Below are positions 52,622 to 61,193 of a stretch of DNA of 64,000 nucleotides, in pieces. The DNA comes from JALOLV01 sp046295175 (GTDB lineage: Bacteria > Bacteroidota > Bacteroidia > Cytophagales > Spirosomataceae): NCBI GenBank assembly GCA_046295175.1, contig JBKBNY010000001.1, positions 248,001 through 312,000 of the forward strand, read 5' to 3'. The notes under the pieces are model-generated. The model was not told where the DNA came from, did no database searches, and saw only the letters and a program-made list of their open reading frames with translations. A program made the translations under genes and the position numbers. Numbering within the stretch: the stretch's first letter is position 1; each line of letters starts with the position of its first letter.

Positions 52622-53773
52622 TTGATAATCATATTTTTAGCAATAGCGACTCTGTATTTTTTATTCAATATCTATCTGATTTGGATTTGGATAAATATGC
52701 CTTCGTTCGATACCCCTGACAGGGTTTCAAAACCCTGTCAGGGGTTATCTGAATTACCATTCATTTCGGTTATTATACCCGTCCGTAATGAAGCCCAAAA
52801 TATCATAAATTTGTTACTCGATTTAGAAAATCAGACTTATCCAAAAGATAAATTTGAAGTAATTATCGCCGACGATTCTTCGACAGATAACACGGTTTTA
52901 ATGGTGAAAGAATTTGCACAAAAATCAACTTTTAATCTCATTATCAACGAGTTAAAAGACATCAAACGCAATACTTCTCCAAAAAAAAGAGCGATAAATT
53001 CATCAATTCAGATTGCAAGAGGCGAGTTAATCACAACCACCGACGGCGATTGTAGAGTAAAACCGCAATGGCTCGAAACTATCGGAAAATTCTATGCCGA
53101 AAAGCAGCCATTTTTGATTAGTTCGTTCGTAACATTTTTCGATAAATCTCGATTATCTGATTCTGTTCAAATCATCGAATTTGCTTCGTTGGTGGGTTCG
53201 GGGGCGTGTGCGATGGCGATTCAGAAACCAAATATGTGCAACGGAGCAAATATCAGCTATCGAAAAGATGTGTTTTTTGAGGTGGGTGGATTTAGTGGCA
53301 ATGAAAACGTAGCCTCGGGCGATGACGAGTTTTTGATGCACAAGATTGCGGCGAAGTATCCTGATAAAGTACAATTTTTAAAATCTCAAAATAGTATCGT
53401 AGAAACCTATGCTCACAATAGTTTTAGGTCGTTTTACTTACAACGTAAACGATGGGCAAGCAAATGGAAACATTATCAAAATAAGTCGGTTTCGGCATTG
53501 GCAGTTTTTGTATTTTTGGCAAATTTCTCAGTGATTTTAGTTGATGGTTGGTATTTCTTCGGAGATTTATCGCTAAGGTTATTTTTAACATTTATCGCAC
53601 TTAAATTCTCGGCAGAATTCGTTTTTTTGAGTTTAATTTTACGATTTTTGAATAAAAAATCATTGATAGGCATTATCCCGATTGTGCAAATAATTTATCC
53701 ATTTTATGTGAGTTTCTTTGGGCTGATTGCACAAGGTGAAGGCTACGAATGGAAAGGTAGAAAATTGAAATAA
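52622..53773 (+). CDS. Processive GT2 glycosyltransferase, TTG start
   Basis: A 383-residue GT2 membrane glycosyltransferase, adjacent to the previous stop. The frame opens with TTG at 52622; an ATG only occurs at 52698, after the N-terminal TM (IIIFLAIATLYFLFNIYLIW), so the TTG start is the likelier. Motifs: VIIPVRNEAQNI, IIADDSSTDNTV, TTDGDC, and QxxRW as QRKRWASKWKH. Three C-terminal TM segments follow. A 34-bp palindrome is in frame near residues 31-41. It builds a polysaccharide or glycolipid. Confidence 0.9.
   Translation: MIIIFLAIATLYFLFNIYLIWIWINMPSFDTPDRVSKPCQGLSELPFISVIIPVRNEAQNIINLLLDLENQTYPKDKFEVIIADDSSTDNTVLMVKEFAQKSTFNLIINELKDIKRNTSPKKRAINSSIQIARGELITTTDGDCRVKPQWLETIGKFYAEKQPFLISSFVTFFDKSRLSDSVQIIEFASLVGSGACAMAIQKPNMCNGANISYRKDVFFEVGGFSGNENVASGDDEFLMHKIAAKYPDKVQFLKSQNSIVETYAHNSFRSFYLQRKRWASKWKHYQNKSVSALAVFVFLANFSVILVDGWYFFGDLSLRLFLTFIALKFSAEFVFLSLILRFLNKKSLIGIIPIVQIIYPFYVSFFGLIAQGEGYEWKGRKLK
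52712..52745. repeat. Near-perfect palindrome inside the first glycosyltransferase gene
   Basis: ACCCCTGACAGGGTTT and AAACCCTGTCAGGGGT form perfect 16-bp arms with a 2-nt loop. The element is read in frame and encodes TPDRVSKPCQG between the TM and the catalytic domain. Confidence 0.92.
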
Positions 53774-53780
53774 AGGTAGT

Positions 53781-54422
53781 ATGTTTTTATATAAAACTAA
53801 TTTCTTGATGCGGGCATTTTACTCTGATTTTGTTTGGCGAAAATCTGAGAAAAATACCATTTATTTAACTTTCGATGATGGGCCAATTCCAGAAATTACG
53901 GAGTTTGTATTAGAAACCTTACAACGGTTCGATGCCAAGGCTACATTTTTCTGTATCGGTGATAATATTCAGAAAAATTCGTGGGTTTTCGATAAAATAA
54001 TTGACCAAAAACACGCTGTTGGCAACCACACTTTCAATCATCTCAAAGGATGGGAAACTGACGACGATACATATATTGAAAATGCTCAAAAATGTCAATT
54101 AGTTTTGGAGAAACAAGATACAAGAGTCAAGAAACAAGAAACCCAAAAGCTACTTTTCCGTCCGCCATACGGAAGGATAAAAAAAAGCCAAGCAAAAGTA
54201 TTACTACCTGATTATCAGATTATTATGTGGGATGTACTGAGTGGTGATTTTTCGAAAGATATTTCGCCCGAAAAGTGTTTACGCAAAACGATTCAATACA
54301 CAGAAGGCGGCTCAATCGTGGTTTTTCATGACAGCATCAAAGCATCAAAAAATATGATGTTTACGTTGCCGAGATTTTTGGAGCATTTTTCAGAAAAAGG
54401 TTTTCAATTCAAAAGTTTATGA
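53781..54422 (+). CDS. Polysaccharide deacetylase family protein
   Basis: A 213-residue NodB-type CE4 deacetylase. Motifs: TFDDGPIPEITEFVLETL (catalytic base and metal Asp), GNHTFNHLKGW (metal His pair), LLFRPPYGRIKK and VVFHDSIKASKN. It deacetylates N-acetylated sugars in polysaccharides. It overlaps the next glycosyltransferase by 4 bp. A low-complexity segment (54109-54145, KQDTRVKKQETQK) looks like repeat DNA read in frame. Confidence 0.93.
   Translation: MFLYKTNFLMRAFYSDFVWRKSEKNTIYLTFDDGPIPEITEFVLETLQRFDAKATFFCIGDNIQKNSWVFDKIIDQKHAVGNHTFNHLKGWETDDDTYIENAQKCQLVLEKQDTRVKKQETQKLLFRPPYGRIKKSQAKVLLPDYQIIMWDVLSGDFSKDISPEKCLRKTIQYTEGGSIVVFHDSIKASKNMMFTLPRFLEHFSEKGFQFKSL
54109..54145. repeat. 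AACAAGA-type low-complexity repeat in deacetylase gene
   Basis: GAAACAAGATACAAGAGTC followed by AAGAAACAAGAAACCC gives repeating AACAAGA units, encoding a charged insert near residues 110-122. It is not part of the NodB fold motifs. Confidence 0.5.
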
Positions 54423-55489
54423 ATTTATCCAACAACAAATCTGACCAATCTGGCAAACCTTGGAGGTTCCCAAAAACCTCCAAGGTTTTAAAAGTTTCGG
54501 TATTGATTGCTGCACGCAACGAAGAAGAAAACATACTCGATTTACTGCAATCCATTGAGAATCTTAGCTACCCAAAAGATTACCTACAAATATTGATTGG
54601 GAATGATAACTCGACCGACAAAACCGAATCTATCATTCGTGAATTCATCGCAGAAAAACCTCATTATCAACTAATTAATATCACTACAAATTTATCCTCC
54701 CTTTCAGGGGATGGCAAGGGAGGGATTCTCAAAGGCAAAGCCAATGTATTGGCACAATTAGCTCATCACGCAAAGGGCGATTATTTTTTTTATACCGATG
54801 CCGACATCGAACTACCAACCGATTGGGTGCAAGCGATGTTGAAGTATTTTGAGGGGAATTCGGTTGGGGTTGTAACCGGAGTTACCATCGTAAAAGGCAA
54901 TAACTGGTTTGAGGCTTGTCAGGCTTTAGAGTGGCTTTCGGCGTTGTATTTCATCAAGCGTTTGGCCGATTATAAGATTCCGGCAACGGGCATGGGCAAT
55001 AATATGGCGGTTTTAGCAGAAGCCTACAGGGCAGTGGGTGGCTACGAAAAAATCGGTTTTTCGATTGTCGAAGATTACGCCATTTTTAAAGCAATCATTG
55101 ATAAAGAGTATGAATTTAGGCAAGCATTTGAGCCTTCGATTATGGCATTTACAAAGCCCCCGAAAAATTATTTTGAACAACGTAAACGCTGGGTTACGGG
55201 TGGTATCGAATCGAGGTCAACTTTGATAATCCCTGCTCTGATTCAAGCTTTTGCTTTGCCTATATTGCTGATTATCAGCATTTTCAATTGGCAAACCTCA
55301 CTCGGCATATTCTGCCTAAGTTTTATCTTGAATTTGGTTGGTTGTCTTAAAATCCTTCCGAGAATGAAACTTATGAGGCTCTTCAAATACGTACCAATTT
55401 ACACAGTTTACATGTACATTTTTTGGTTTTTACAATTTGTCAATTATCTGTTACCCACAAAACTCGTCTGGAAAGAAAGACAGTATTAA
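54419..55489 (+). CDS. GT2 family glycosyltransferase
   Basis: A 356-residue membrane glycosyltransferase. Motifs: VSVLIAARNEEENILDLL, ILIGNDNSTDKTE, FFYTDADIELPTDW (DxD) and QRKRWVTGG (QxxRW of processive enzymes), with a C-terminal TM pair. It starts in the stop codon of the deacetylase (ATGA). Two palindromes lie in frame, in the N-terminal 24 residues and near residues 93-102. It is the last gene of the operon. Confidence 0.92.
   Translation: MNLSNNKSDQSGKPWRFPKTSKVLKVSVLIAARNEEENILDLLQSIENLSYPKDYLQILIGNDNSTDKTESIIREFIAEKPHYQLINITTNLSSLSGDGKGGILKGKANVLAQLAHHAKGDYFFYTDADIELPTDWVQAMLKYFEGNSVGVVTGVTIVKGNNWFEACQALEWLSALYFIKRLADYKIPATGMGNNMAVLAEAYRAVGGYEKIGFSIVEDYAIFKAIIDKEYEFRQAFEPSIMAFTKPPKNYFEQRKRWVTGGIESRSTLIIPALIQAFALPILLIISIFNWQTSLGIFCLSFILNLVGCLKILPRMKLMRLFKYVPIYTVYMYIFWFLQFVNYLLPTKLVWKERQY
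54455..54488. repeat. Palindrome inside the second glycosyltransferase gene
   Basis: AAACCTTGGAGGTT and AACCTCCAAGGTTT form perfect 14-bp arms with a 6-nt loop. It matches the intergenic palindrome at 50997-51029 arm for arm. In frame it encodes KPWRFPKTSK. Confidence 0.9.
54696..54723. repeat. Second palindrome inside the same gene
   Basis: CCTCCCTT and AAGGGAGG form 8-bp arms with a 12-nt loop. It is read in frame and encodes a Gly/Ser-rich stretch (LSSLSGDGKGG) near residues 93-102. Confidence 0.6.
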
Positions 55490-55878
55490 ACACATTATAT
55501 TAACCTCACCTTCTCCTGTCTACCGACAGGCAGGCATTCCCTCTCCCGATGGAGCTACGGATTATACATATCTTTCACTTTTTAATTTCCTCCCCTAAAT
55601 TTTAGGGGAGGTGTCCTGATTCCGACCTTTTTCGGAATCAGGGCGGAGTGGTAAAAGGTGGTTGAATACCTTTTGAAACCTAAATTTAGCTACTGTGGTT
55701 ACCCCCTCCCCTTGAAAAAATCAAGAAAATATAATTTTTTCAAGGTACTCCCCCTAAAATGTAGGGGGAGAAATTTCAAAAAAAGATGTGTATAATCCGT
55801 AATTCCCGACGGAGCGGGACACGCTGTCGAGGAGGGACTCGCAATCAGAAAACTTTACTAATTTTAGTTTACAGTGTA
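55490..55878. repeat. Cluster of palindromic repeats between glycan operon and corA
   Basis: This 389-bp gap has no gene but at least five inverted repeats. CCTGTC/GACAGG lies at 55515-55530, CCTCCCCTAAA/TTTAGGGGAGG at 55589-55611, CCTGATTCCGA/TCGGAATCAGG at 55615-55642, and CCTTGAAAAAAT/ATTTTTTCAAGG at 55710-55745. The inner set is enclosed by the long arms at 55556 and 55801. Confidence 0.85.
55556..55801. mobile_element. MITE-like composite palindromic element
   Basis: The outer arms TACGGATTATACATATCTTT and AAAGATGTGTATAATCCGTA are inverted with one mismatch in 20, and imperfect homology continues inward to about 55 bp per arm. Flanking sequences CCCGATGGAGC (left) and CCCGACGGAGC (right) form a near-identical direct repeat. 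At 246 bp, with long terminal inverted repeats and no coding frame, it looks like a non-autonomous mobile element. No transposase is visible. Confidence 0.6.
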
Positions 55879-56961
55879 CTAAACGTATTTTTTCCATTTG
55901 AAATAAATCCATAAAACAATCGCAATGGCTGCCATCGAGCCGAGCGTGTAAAAATAACCCATCGGATGTTTGAGTTCGGGCATGTTGTCGAAATTCATTC
56001 CGTAAATCCCTGCAATGAATGTCAGCGGCATAAAAATCGCCGTAAAAACGGTGAGGGTTTTCATGACCGAGTTCATTTTATTGCTGATACTCGTCAGGTA
56101 AATATTCTGGATATTTTCTATCAAATCACGGTACGATTCGACCGTCTCGATTATCTGAAGCACGTGGTCATAGACATCTCGCAAGTACAACTGCGTAGGA
56201 CTGCTAATCAAACCTGAATCTTCTCGCATGAGCATCCCGACAATATCTCGAATCGGCAAAATACTCTTCCGAAGCTGCATCAATTCTCGGCGTAGCTGAT
56301 ACAATCTGGTCTGCTGATTTGAATGTGCATTTTCGATAATTTGTACTTCTAAGTCTTCGAGCACATCGCCAAATTCTTCTAAAGAAACGTAGTAATTATC
56401 TACCACTAAATCTAAGAGCGAATAGAACAAATAGTCGGCTTTACCTTTGCGAGTTTTGCCGATTGAAGTCTTGAGGCGTTCGTGAATCGGCTGAAAAACA
56501 TCCGTTTTGTGAATCTCTTGAAACGAAATAACGTAGTTACTACCCAAAACCAATGCAACGTGTTCGGTATCGAATTCGACCCTTTCGTTGCTAAAATGAA
56601 GCATTTTTAATACCACAAATAGGTTATTATCATCGAAATGCTCCAATTTCGGTTTCTGTTCGGTATTCAGAACGTCTTCGAGTAGTAGCGGATGCAAATT
56701 GTAATGTTTGCCGATAGCCTCAATCACCTGCGTTTCGTGGATTCCATCAACATCGAGCCAAGTAACGTAATCTTTTGAGAGGGCAGGCTTACAATCATTC
56801 ATTTGTTTTACCTGTTTTTCAACGATAAATTCGCCATTGAATTCTATCAATTTGACGATACTACTCTCGGCCACCTCTTTGCCTACATACACCAACGAAC
56901 CCGGCGACGTAAAGACCTTTTGGTGAATATATTTGTGTATTCGCTTATTCTTTTTTGACAT
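55879..56961 (-). CDS. corA: CorA magnesium/cobalt channel
   Basis: A 360-residue CorA. The long N-terminal cytoplasmic domain (DVLNTEQKPKLEHFDDNNLF) and coiled stalk are followed by the conserved GMN signature in IYGMNFDNMPELKHPMGYF between the two C-terminal TMs (FTAIFMPLTFIAG, MAAIAIVLWIYFKWKK). It transports Mg2+. Its start overlaps the Uma2-family gene by 17 bp. Confidence 0.96.
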   Translation of the reverse strand: MSKKNKRIHKYIHQKVFTSPGSLVYVGKEVAESSIVKLIEFNGEFIVEKQVKQMNDCKPALSKDYVTWLDVDGIHETQVIEAIGKHYNLHPLLLEDVLNTEQKPKLEHFDDNNLFVVLKMLHFSNERVEFDTEHVALVLGSNYVISFQEIHKTDVFQPIHERLKTSIGKTRKGKADYLFYSLLDLVVDNYYVSLEEFGDVLEDLEVQIIENAHSNQQTRLYQLRRELMQLRKSILPIRDIVGMLMREDSGLISSPTQLYLRDVYDHVLQIIETVESYRDLIENIQNIYLTSISNKMNSVMKTLTVFTAIFMPLTFIAGIYGMNFDNMPELKHPMGYFYTLGSMAAIAIVLWIYFKWKKYV

Positions 56962-57568
56962 TTTTATTAGATTCTATCCATCCTAAATAGATTTCACTCA
57001 TCGAGACTTCACAGTCAATAGATTGTAACTTTACTATTTCATCGAGGCTATGATATGATTTATATTGCCAAAAATCTATCTTTTCGGGCTTGAAATACAC
57101 TTCTACCCAAATCTGATTTTGCGATATTAAAACATATTCTCTAAAACTCTTTATCTGTCGATACTCTCTAAACTTATCGCCCCTATCGTATTTTTCGGAC
57201 GAATCAGACAAAACTTCGATTATTAAAATTGGATTTTTAGCAGCTAAATAGTTATCCTCATAAAATTCGATTTCACCACAAATCACCGAGCCATCGGCAT
57301 AAATATATTCATCATCGCTGAGAGCAATCTGCAAATCACTACTGTATGTCAGGCAAGATTTATTATTCTTAGTAAGAGCGTTGCCGATTCCTCTCTGAAT
57401 ATTCGATTGTAACAAAGCATGGTTCGGCCGTCCGCCAGCCATTCCAAAAATCTCAGAAACAGCAATTATCCTACCTTTACGATAGTAGTGTTTCTCATTA
57501 GAACTCTCTTCTAACGCTACGTACTCGGCTACAGTGTGATATTTGTAACTTAATGCGGCTTCTCCCAT
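56945..57568 (-). CDS. Uma2 family (DUF820) endonuclease-like protein
   Basis: A 207-residue PDDEXK-fold protein of the Uma2 type. Features: HTVAEYVALEESSNEKHYYR, AVSEIFGMAGGRPNHALLQ, YADGSVICGEIEFYED and PILIIEVLSDSSEKYDRGDKF (the catalytic E-x-L patch). These proteins are common in Bacteroidota and cyanobacteria, of unclear function. It overlaps corA by 17 bp and follows the helicase gene by 44 bp. Confidence 0.88.
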   Translation of the reverse strand: MGEAALSYKYHTVAEYVALEESSNEKHYYRKGRIIAVSEIFGMAGGRPNHALLQSNIQRGIGNALTKNNKSCLTYSSDLQIALSDDEYIYADGSVICGEIEFYEDNYLAAKNPILIIEVLSDSSEKYDRGDKFREYRQIKSFREYVLISQNQIWVEVYFKPEKIDFWQYKSYHSLDEIVKLQSIDCEVSMSEIYLGWIESNKNVKKE

Positions 57569-57612
57569 ATCTCTGTTTGGTAAATATCATTATAAAAATA
57601 CAAATTTAGACT

Positions 57613-59037
57613 TTACCCAAAAAATTGAGGATTAAAATTCAACAAAAATACCTCTTTGGCTCCACGCGTGATTGCGGTATAAAGCCACCTAATAAAATCA
57701 TTATCTACTTGAGCATCAGGCAGATACCCTTGGTCGATGAACACCGCATCCCACTGTCCACCCTGCGATTTATGGCAGGTCAGGGCATAGGCAAATTTTA
57801 CTTGCAAAGCATTGAGATACTGGTCTTTGCGGAGCATCTCGTTGCGGTCTTTTTTAGATTTTACCCAAAAATAATCCTTCAAGACGTTTTCATAAAGCAT
57901 TTTATTTTCTTCGGCAGTAAGGCTCGGAGAATTGGAATGTAGTGTATTCAGAATAATACGGGTCTCGAAAGATGGTTCGTCTGGATAATCAACCAAACGC
58001 AAAACCACATTGGCAAATCGTAAACCGTGCATTTCTTCTTCACGACGGATTTTTAGTACCTCCACAAAATCGCCATTGGCAATAAATCCCGCTTTCGACT
58101 CTTCGTCTAAAACCGAGTAATTATTCTTGACCACCATCAGCATATCACCTGCATCGAGTTCGTTTTCGGCATAATCAATCTTGCCTCTGATGTATTGGTT
58201 ATACAACACCGCAGTTTTGTTGGAGCGAGTGATGATAATCGTATTTTCACGTCCGTATTTATCGTAAGCGTACCGAATCCCATCTTCGAGTTTCTCGCCT
58301 GTCATCTTATAAAAATCTCGAAAACCTCTCGTAATCAACTTAATATCAGGGGTTTCGGCAAGCAGTTGCTGGCGAAGGTCGGTCGCATTTGTCAAAATCC
58401 CCGAGCCTTCTTCTTGACGCATAACTTCGGTCAGGCGGTGTTCGGTAATTTCGACATAATATCTGCTTTTGAGGTGTTCGACATCCAACGCAGGGCTTTT
58501 GGTCATTCCGACGGGTGGAAGCTGGGCTTCGTCGCCAATCAGAACCAATTTATTGGTTTCTTGTTCAAAGACATAATCGAGCAAATCGTGCAAAACACTA
58601 TTGGTACCAAACTCTCTATCATCCGAAATCATCGAGGCTTCATCCACAATAAAAACCGTGTCTTCGTGGTAGTTTTTTTGGCGTTGAAACTGCAAAGCCC
58701 CCGTGTAAGCATCTTCGACTTGTCGGTAGATTTTTTTATGGATTGTCAATGCTTTTTTCTTCGAGTAAGTACTCATTACTTTGGCCGCTCGACCCGTCGG
58801 AGCCATCAAAACCGACTTATAACCGTAGTTTTTTAAAACCTTGATTAATGCACTCACAAAAGTTGTTTTACCCGTACCAGCGTAACCTTTTAGCAGAAAA
58901 GTTTTCCTGAATTTGTCTTCTTCCTCGATAAAATTACCCATTTTCTCGAACAACAACGCTTGCCCTGGCGTTGGCTCGAATGGAAATTTCTTCTGCAATA
59001 ACTGAGCTGGACTAACGTATTCTTGGGGTTTCATCAA
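57613..59037 (-). CDS. RecD-like superfamily 1 DNA helicase
   Basis: A 474-residue SF1 helicase of the RecD2 type, lacking the long N-terminal region of full RecD2. Walker A GYAGTGKTTFVSALIK, then LMAPTGRAAKVMS, VFIVDEASMIS (Walker B), LVLIGDEAQLPPVG, and motif VI region HKSQGGQWDAVFID, WLYTAITRGAKEV. It probably acts in DNA repair or recombination in the cytoplasm. Confidence 0.92.
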   Translation of the reverse strand: MMKPQEYVSPAQLLQKKFPFEPTPGQALLFEKMGNFIEEEDKFRKTFLLKGYAGTGKTTFVSALIKVLKNYGYKSVLMAPTGRAAKVMSTYSKKKALTIHKKIYRQVEDAYTGALQFQRQKNYHEDTVFIVDEASMISDDREFGTNSVLHDLLDYVFEQETNKLVLIGDEAQLPPVGMTKSPALDVEHLKSRYYVEITEHRLTEVMRQEEGSGILTNATDLRQQLLAETPDIKLITRGFRDFYKMTGEKLEDGIRYAYDKYGRENTIIITRSNKTAVLYNQYIRGKIDYAENELDAGDMLMVVKNNYSVLDEESKAGFIANGDFVEVLKIRREEEMHGLRFANVVLRLVDYPDEPSFETRIILNTLHSNSPSLTAEENKMLYENVLKDYFWVKSKKDRNEMLRKDQYLNALQVKFAYALTCHKSQGGQWDAVFIDQGYLPDAQVDNDFIRWLYTAITRGAKEVFLLNFNPQFFG

Positions 59038-59107
59038 TTGTTTTTATGAATCAGAATTGTACTTTTTTGTAAAATTAATCGAAAAAAACTCAATAATTGA
59101 ATATTTA

Positions 59108-59139
59108 TTGAATGACAGCACCGCAATTCGCTATCTTTG
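59108..59139 (+). promoter_or_regulatory. Promoter of the NUDIX hydrolase gene
   Basis: TTG (59108-59110) and TATCTTTG (59132-59139) are 21 nt apart, a full consensus. The ATG at 59144 follows after 4 nt, so transcription should begin at or next to the start codon. The mRNA may be leaderless. Confidence 0.78.
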
Positions 59140-59143
59140 CAAT

Positions 59144-59620
59144 ATGACTGACGAAATCTTATCAACCTACGGAAACCGCCTACGAGTAAGAGTTTGTGGA
59201 GTTTGTATAGAAAACGACAAAATTTTGCTCATCAAACACAAAAGTATCACAAAATCGGGTGTTTTTTACGCTCCGCCCGGTGGCGGAATCAACCCAAACG
59301 AAAGTGCAATTGAGGCATTAAAACGAGAATTTTCAGAAGAAACTGGCTTAGAAATTGCAGTAAATCGTTTACTTTTTGTGAATGATTACGTCAAACCACC
59401 GCTACACGGCGTAGAATTGTTTTTTGAGGTCAGCAGATTGAGTGGCGAGCTTCAACTTGGCACCGACCCCGAAACGCAAAATCAGATTATTGAGAGCGTG
59501 AACTGGTTAAATATTTCAGAAGTAAAGACTTTAAAGAGTGAAGAAAAACACAGTTTTTTGGATTTAATTAAATCTTTTGACGAAATTTACACGCTAGACA
59601 AATATCTGACGCAACTGTAA
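59144..59620 (+). CDS. NUDIX hydrolase
   Basis: A 158-residue NUDIX enzyme starting at the ATG at 59144; an upstream ATG at 59057 would place the promoter inside the coding region. The NUDIX box GGGINPNESAIEALKREFSE followed by ETGL is intact, so it should hydrolyse a nucleoside-diphosphate substrate. The exact target is unknown. Confidence 0.92.
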   Translation: MTDEILSTYGNRLRVRVCGVCIENDKILLIKHKSITKSGVFYAPPGGGINPNESAIEALKREFSEETGLEIAVNRLLFVNDYVKPPLHGVELFFEVSRLSGELQLGTDPETQNQIIESVNWLNISEVKTLKSEEKHSFLDLIKSFDEIYTLDKYLTQL

Positions 59621-59723
59621 TCTGAATACGCCATGACACCATTTCAAAGATAATTAAATCGTGGTAGGATTAAAATATGTTGGTGAGATAAATCTAAAAA
59701 TAAAAAATAATGAATTGAGCGGG

Positions 59724-60605
59724 ATGGAAACAACGAGTAGTATTAGTATAGCACCAAGTTTTGAGATTCGAGATGACCGATTCGATGCCAATCAAATCGC
59801 CGATAGCCATTTGATGATTGAGGTGGGTCGCGACCGTTTCAGATTTGCTGTTTACCATACTCAGCATAACGCCGTCATGTGGCTCGAAGACTACTTGGTG
59901 TACTCGTTATTGACCGAAAATCAGTTGATTAAATCGCTCAAAACGATTTACCAAGAACACCATTTTTTAGCAGCAAACTACTGGCGAACAATTCGCCTGA
60001 CGGTTAATTCTCAGCACTTTACGTTTATTCCCGAAGATTTTTATAACCCCGACGATGCCTCAAAGTACCTGAGTTTTGCGGCTGGTAAATACTTGATAGA
60101 TAAAGAAAATATCTACGATTTCAAACACAGTAAGCTTTCGGCAGTAAACGTTTTTGGGGTCGAGAAAGAGTTAATCGGTTGGTTTAAAGAGATGTATCCA
60201 GCCAAAAAAATCACTCCGATTCACATTCTAAGTACTTGGATTGAGGGGATTTTACAAGAAAAAGACCCCAATGGATTACACCTATTTTTTGAGGATAATC
60301 ACGTTTCAATCGTTTATATAAAAGATAGCAAACTCCAGTTCTGCAACCGTTTTGCTTATCGTACCTCGCAAGATTTGGTCTATCACATTCTGTTTGTGAT
60401 GAATGAATTGGGACTTCACAACGACCATCCTGTGATTTTTTATGGAGAAATTACAACATTTGCCGAGAGCTACACCACACTCTGCAATTCGCTCCGTAAT
60501 ACTTCGTTTGCCAATAATCCCTCAAAAATAAAGTTCAGCCAGTATTTCGATGAGCTACCCGAACACCGATATTTTTCGTTGTTTAGCTCTTTTTATTTAT
60601 ACTGA
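59724..60605 (+). CDS. DUF3822 family protein
   Basis: This 293-residue protein starts at the ATG at 59724; the earlier GTG at 59661 is less likely. Features such as DSHLMIEVGRDRFRFAVYH, WLEDYLVYSLLTENQLIKSL and FCNRFAYRTSQDLVYHILFV match DUF3822, which is usually next to coaD in Bacteroidota, sometimes with rsmD between. Here coaD follows after 68 bp without rsmD. Fold resembles an actin-like ATPase, but function is unknown. Confidence 0.88.
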   Translation: METTSSISIAPSFEIRDDRFDANQIADSHLMIEVGRDRFRFAVYHTQHNAVMWLEDYLVYSLLTENQLIKSLKTIYQEHHFLAANYWRTIRLTVNSQHFTFIPEDFYNPDDASKYLSFAAGKYLIDKENIYDFKHSKLSAVNVFGVEKELIGWFKEMYPAKKITPIHILSTWIEGILQEKDPNGLHLFFEDNHVSIVYIKDSKLQFCNRFAYRTSQDLVYHILFVMNELGLHNDHPVIFYGEITTFAESYTTLCNSLRNTSFANNPSKIKFSQYFDELPEHRYFSLFSSFYLY

Positions 60606-60673
60606 TTTTGAAAAATAAAAAATTCACTTAATCTTTACGCTCATTATCCTTCCTAACCAATCAAAAAGGCTTG

Positions 60674-61135
60674 ATGAAACGTATTGCATTTTTCCCTGGT
60701 TCGTTCGACCCATTCACCAAAGGACACGCCGACATCGTGGAGCGTGGGCTTCGCCTTTTCGATGAGGTTGTTATCGGTATTGGTACTAATTCACAGAAAA
60801 AAAGGTACTTTTCTTTAGAAGAAATGACTCGCCTCATCAAGAGTGCCTTTGAGGGTGACGAACGCATAAAGGTGATTCATTACGATAACCTTACGGCAAA
60901 AGTTGCCAGCGAGTATAACGCTCAGTTTATCATCAGAGGGCTACGCAATACGACAGATTTTGAGTACGAAAACACAATTTCGCAAGTAAACCGACATCTT
61001 TCGGATGATGACATCGAGACCGTTTTCTTGATTACCTCGCCCGAACTCGCCCCGATTAGCTCAACTATCGTGCGAGAACTCCACAAATACGGTGCTGATA
61101 TTTCGGATTACCTTCCGTATAAATTAGAAATGTAA
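60674..61135 (+). CDS. coaD: Phosphopantetheine adenylyltransferase
   Basis: A 153-residue CoaD, the penultimate CoA synthesis enzyme. It has the nucleotidyltransferase site FFPGSFDPFTKGHADIV, then FIIRGLRNTTDFEYE and the C-terminal ISSTIVRELHKYGADIS. It follows the DUF3822 gene in the same direction. Confidence 0.97.
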   Translation: MKRIAFFPGSFDPFTKGHADIVERGLRLFDEVVIGIGTNSQKKRYFSLEEMTRLIKSAFEGDERIKVIHYDNLTAKVASEYNAQFIIRGLRNTTDFEYENTISQVNRHLSDDDIETVFLITSPELAPISSTIVRELHKYGADISDYLPYKLEM

Positions 61136-61138
61136 AGA

Positions 61139-61154
61139 CGTGCCGATTGGCACG
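61139..61154 (+). terminator. Short hairpin after coaD
   Basis: CGTGCC and GGCACG make a 6-bp stem with a 4-nt loop directly after the coaD stop. The sequence resembles the palindrome in the rhamnosidase gene, so it may be a repeat relic used as a weak terminator. Confidence 0.5.
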
Positions 61155-61193
61155 CCCTACGATTATCTAAACTAACCAACACTCGTATAATCA

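Noticed and set aside
55556..55801. Structured noncoding RNA gene
   Set aside because: Palindromes are independent repeats found elsewhere, and no promoter or conserved RNA pattern is evident; a repeat cluster is simpler.
58195..58836. 213-residue open frame on the plus strand over the helicase gene
   Set aside because: It is antisense to the RecD-like helicase, whose motifs are intact; no family features.
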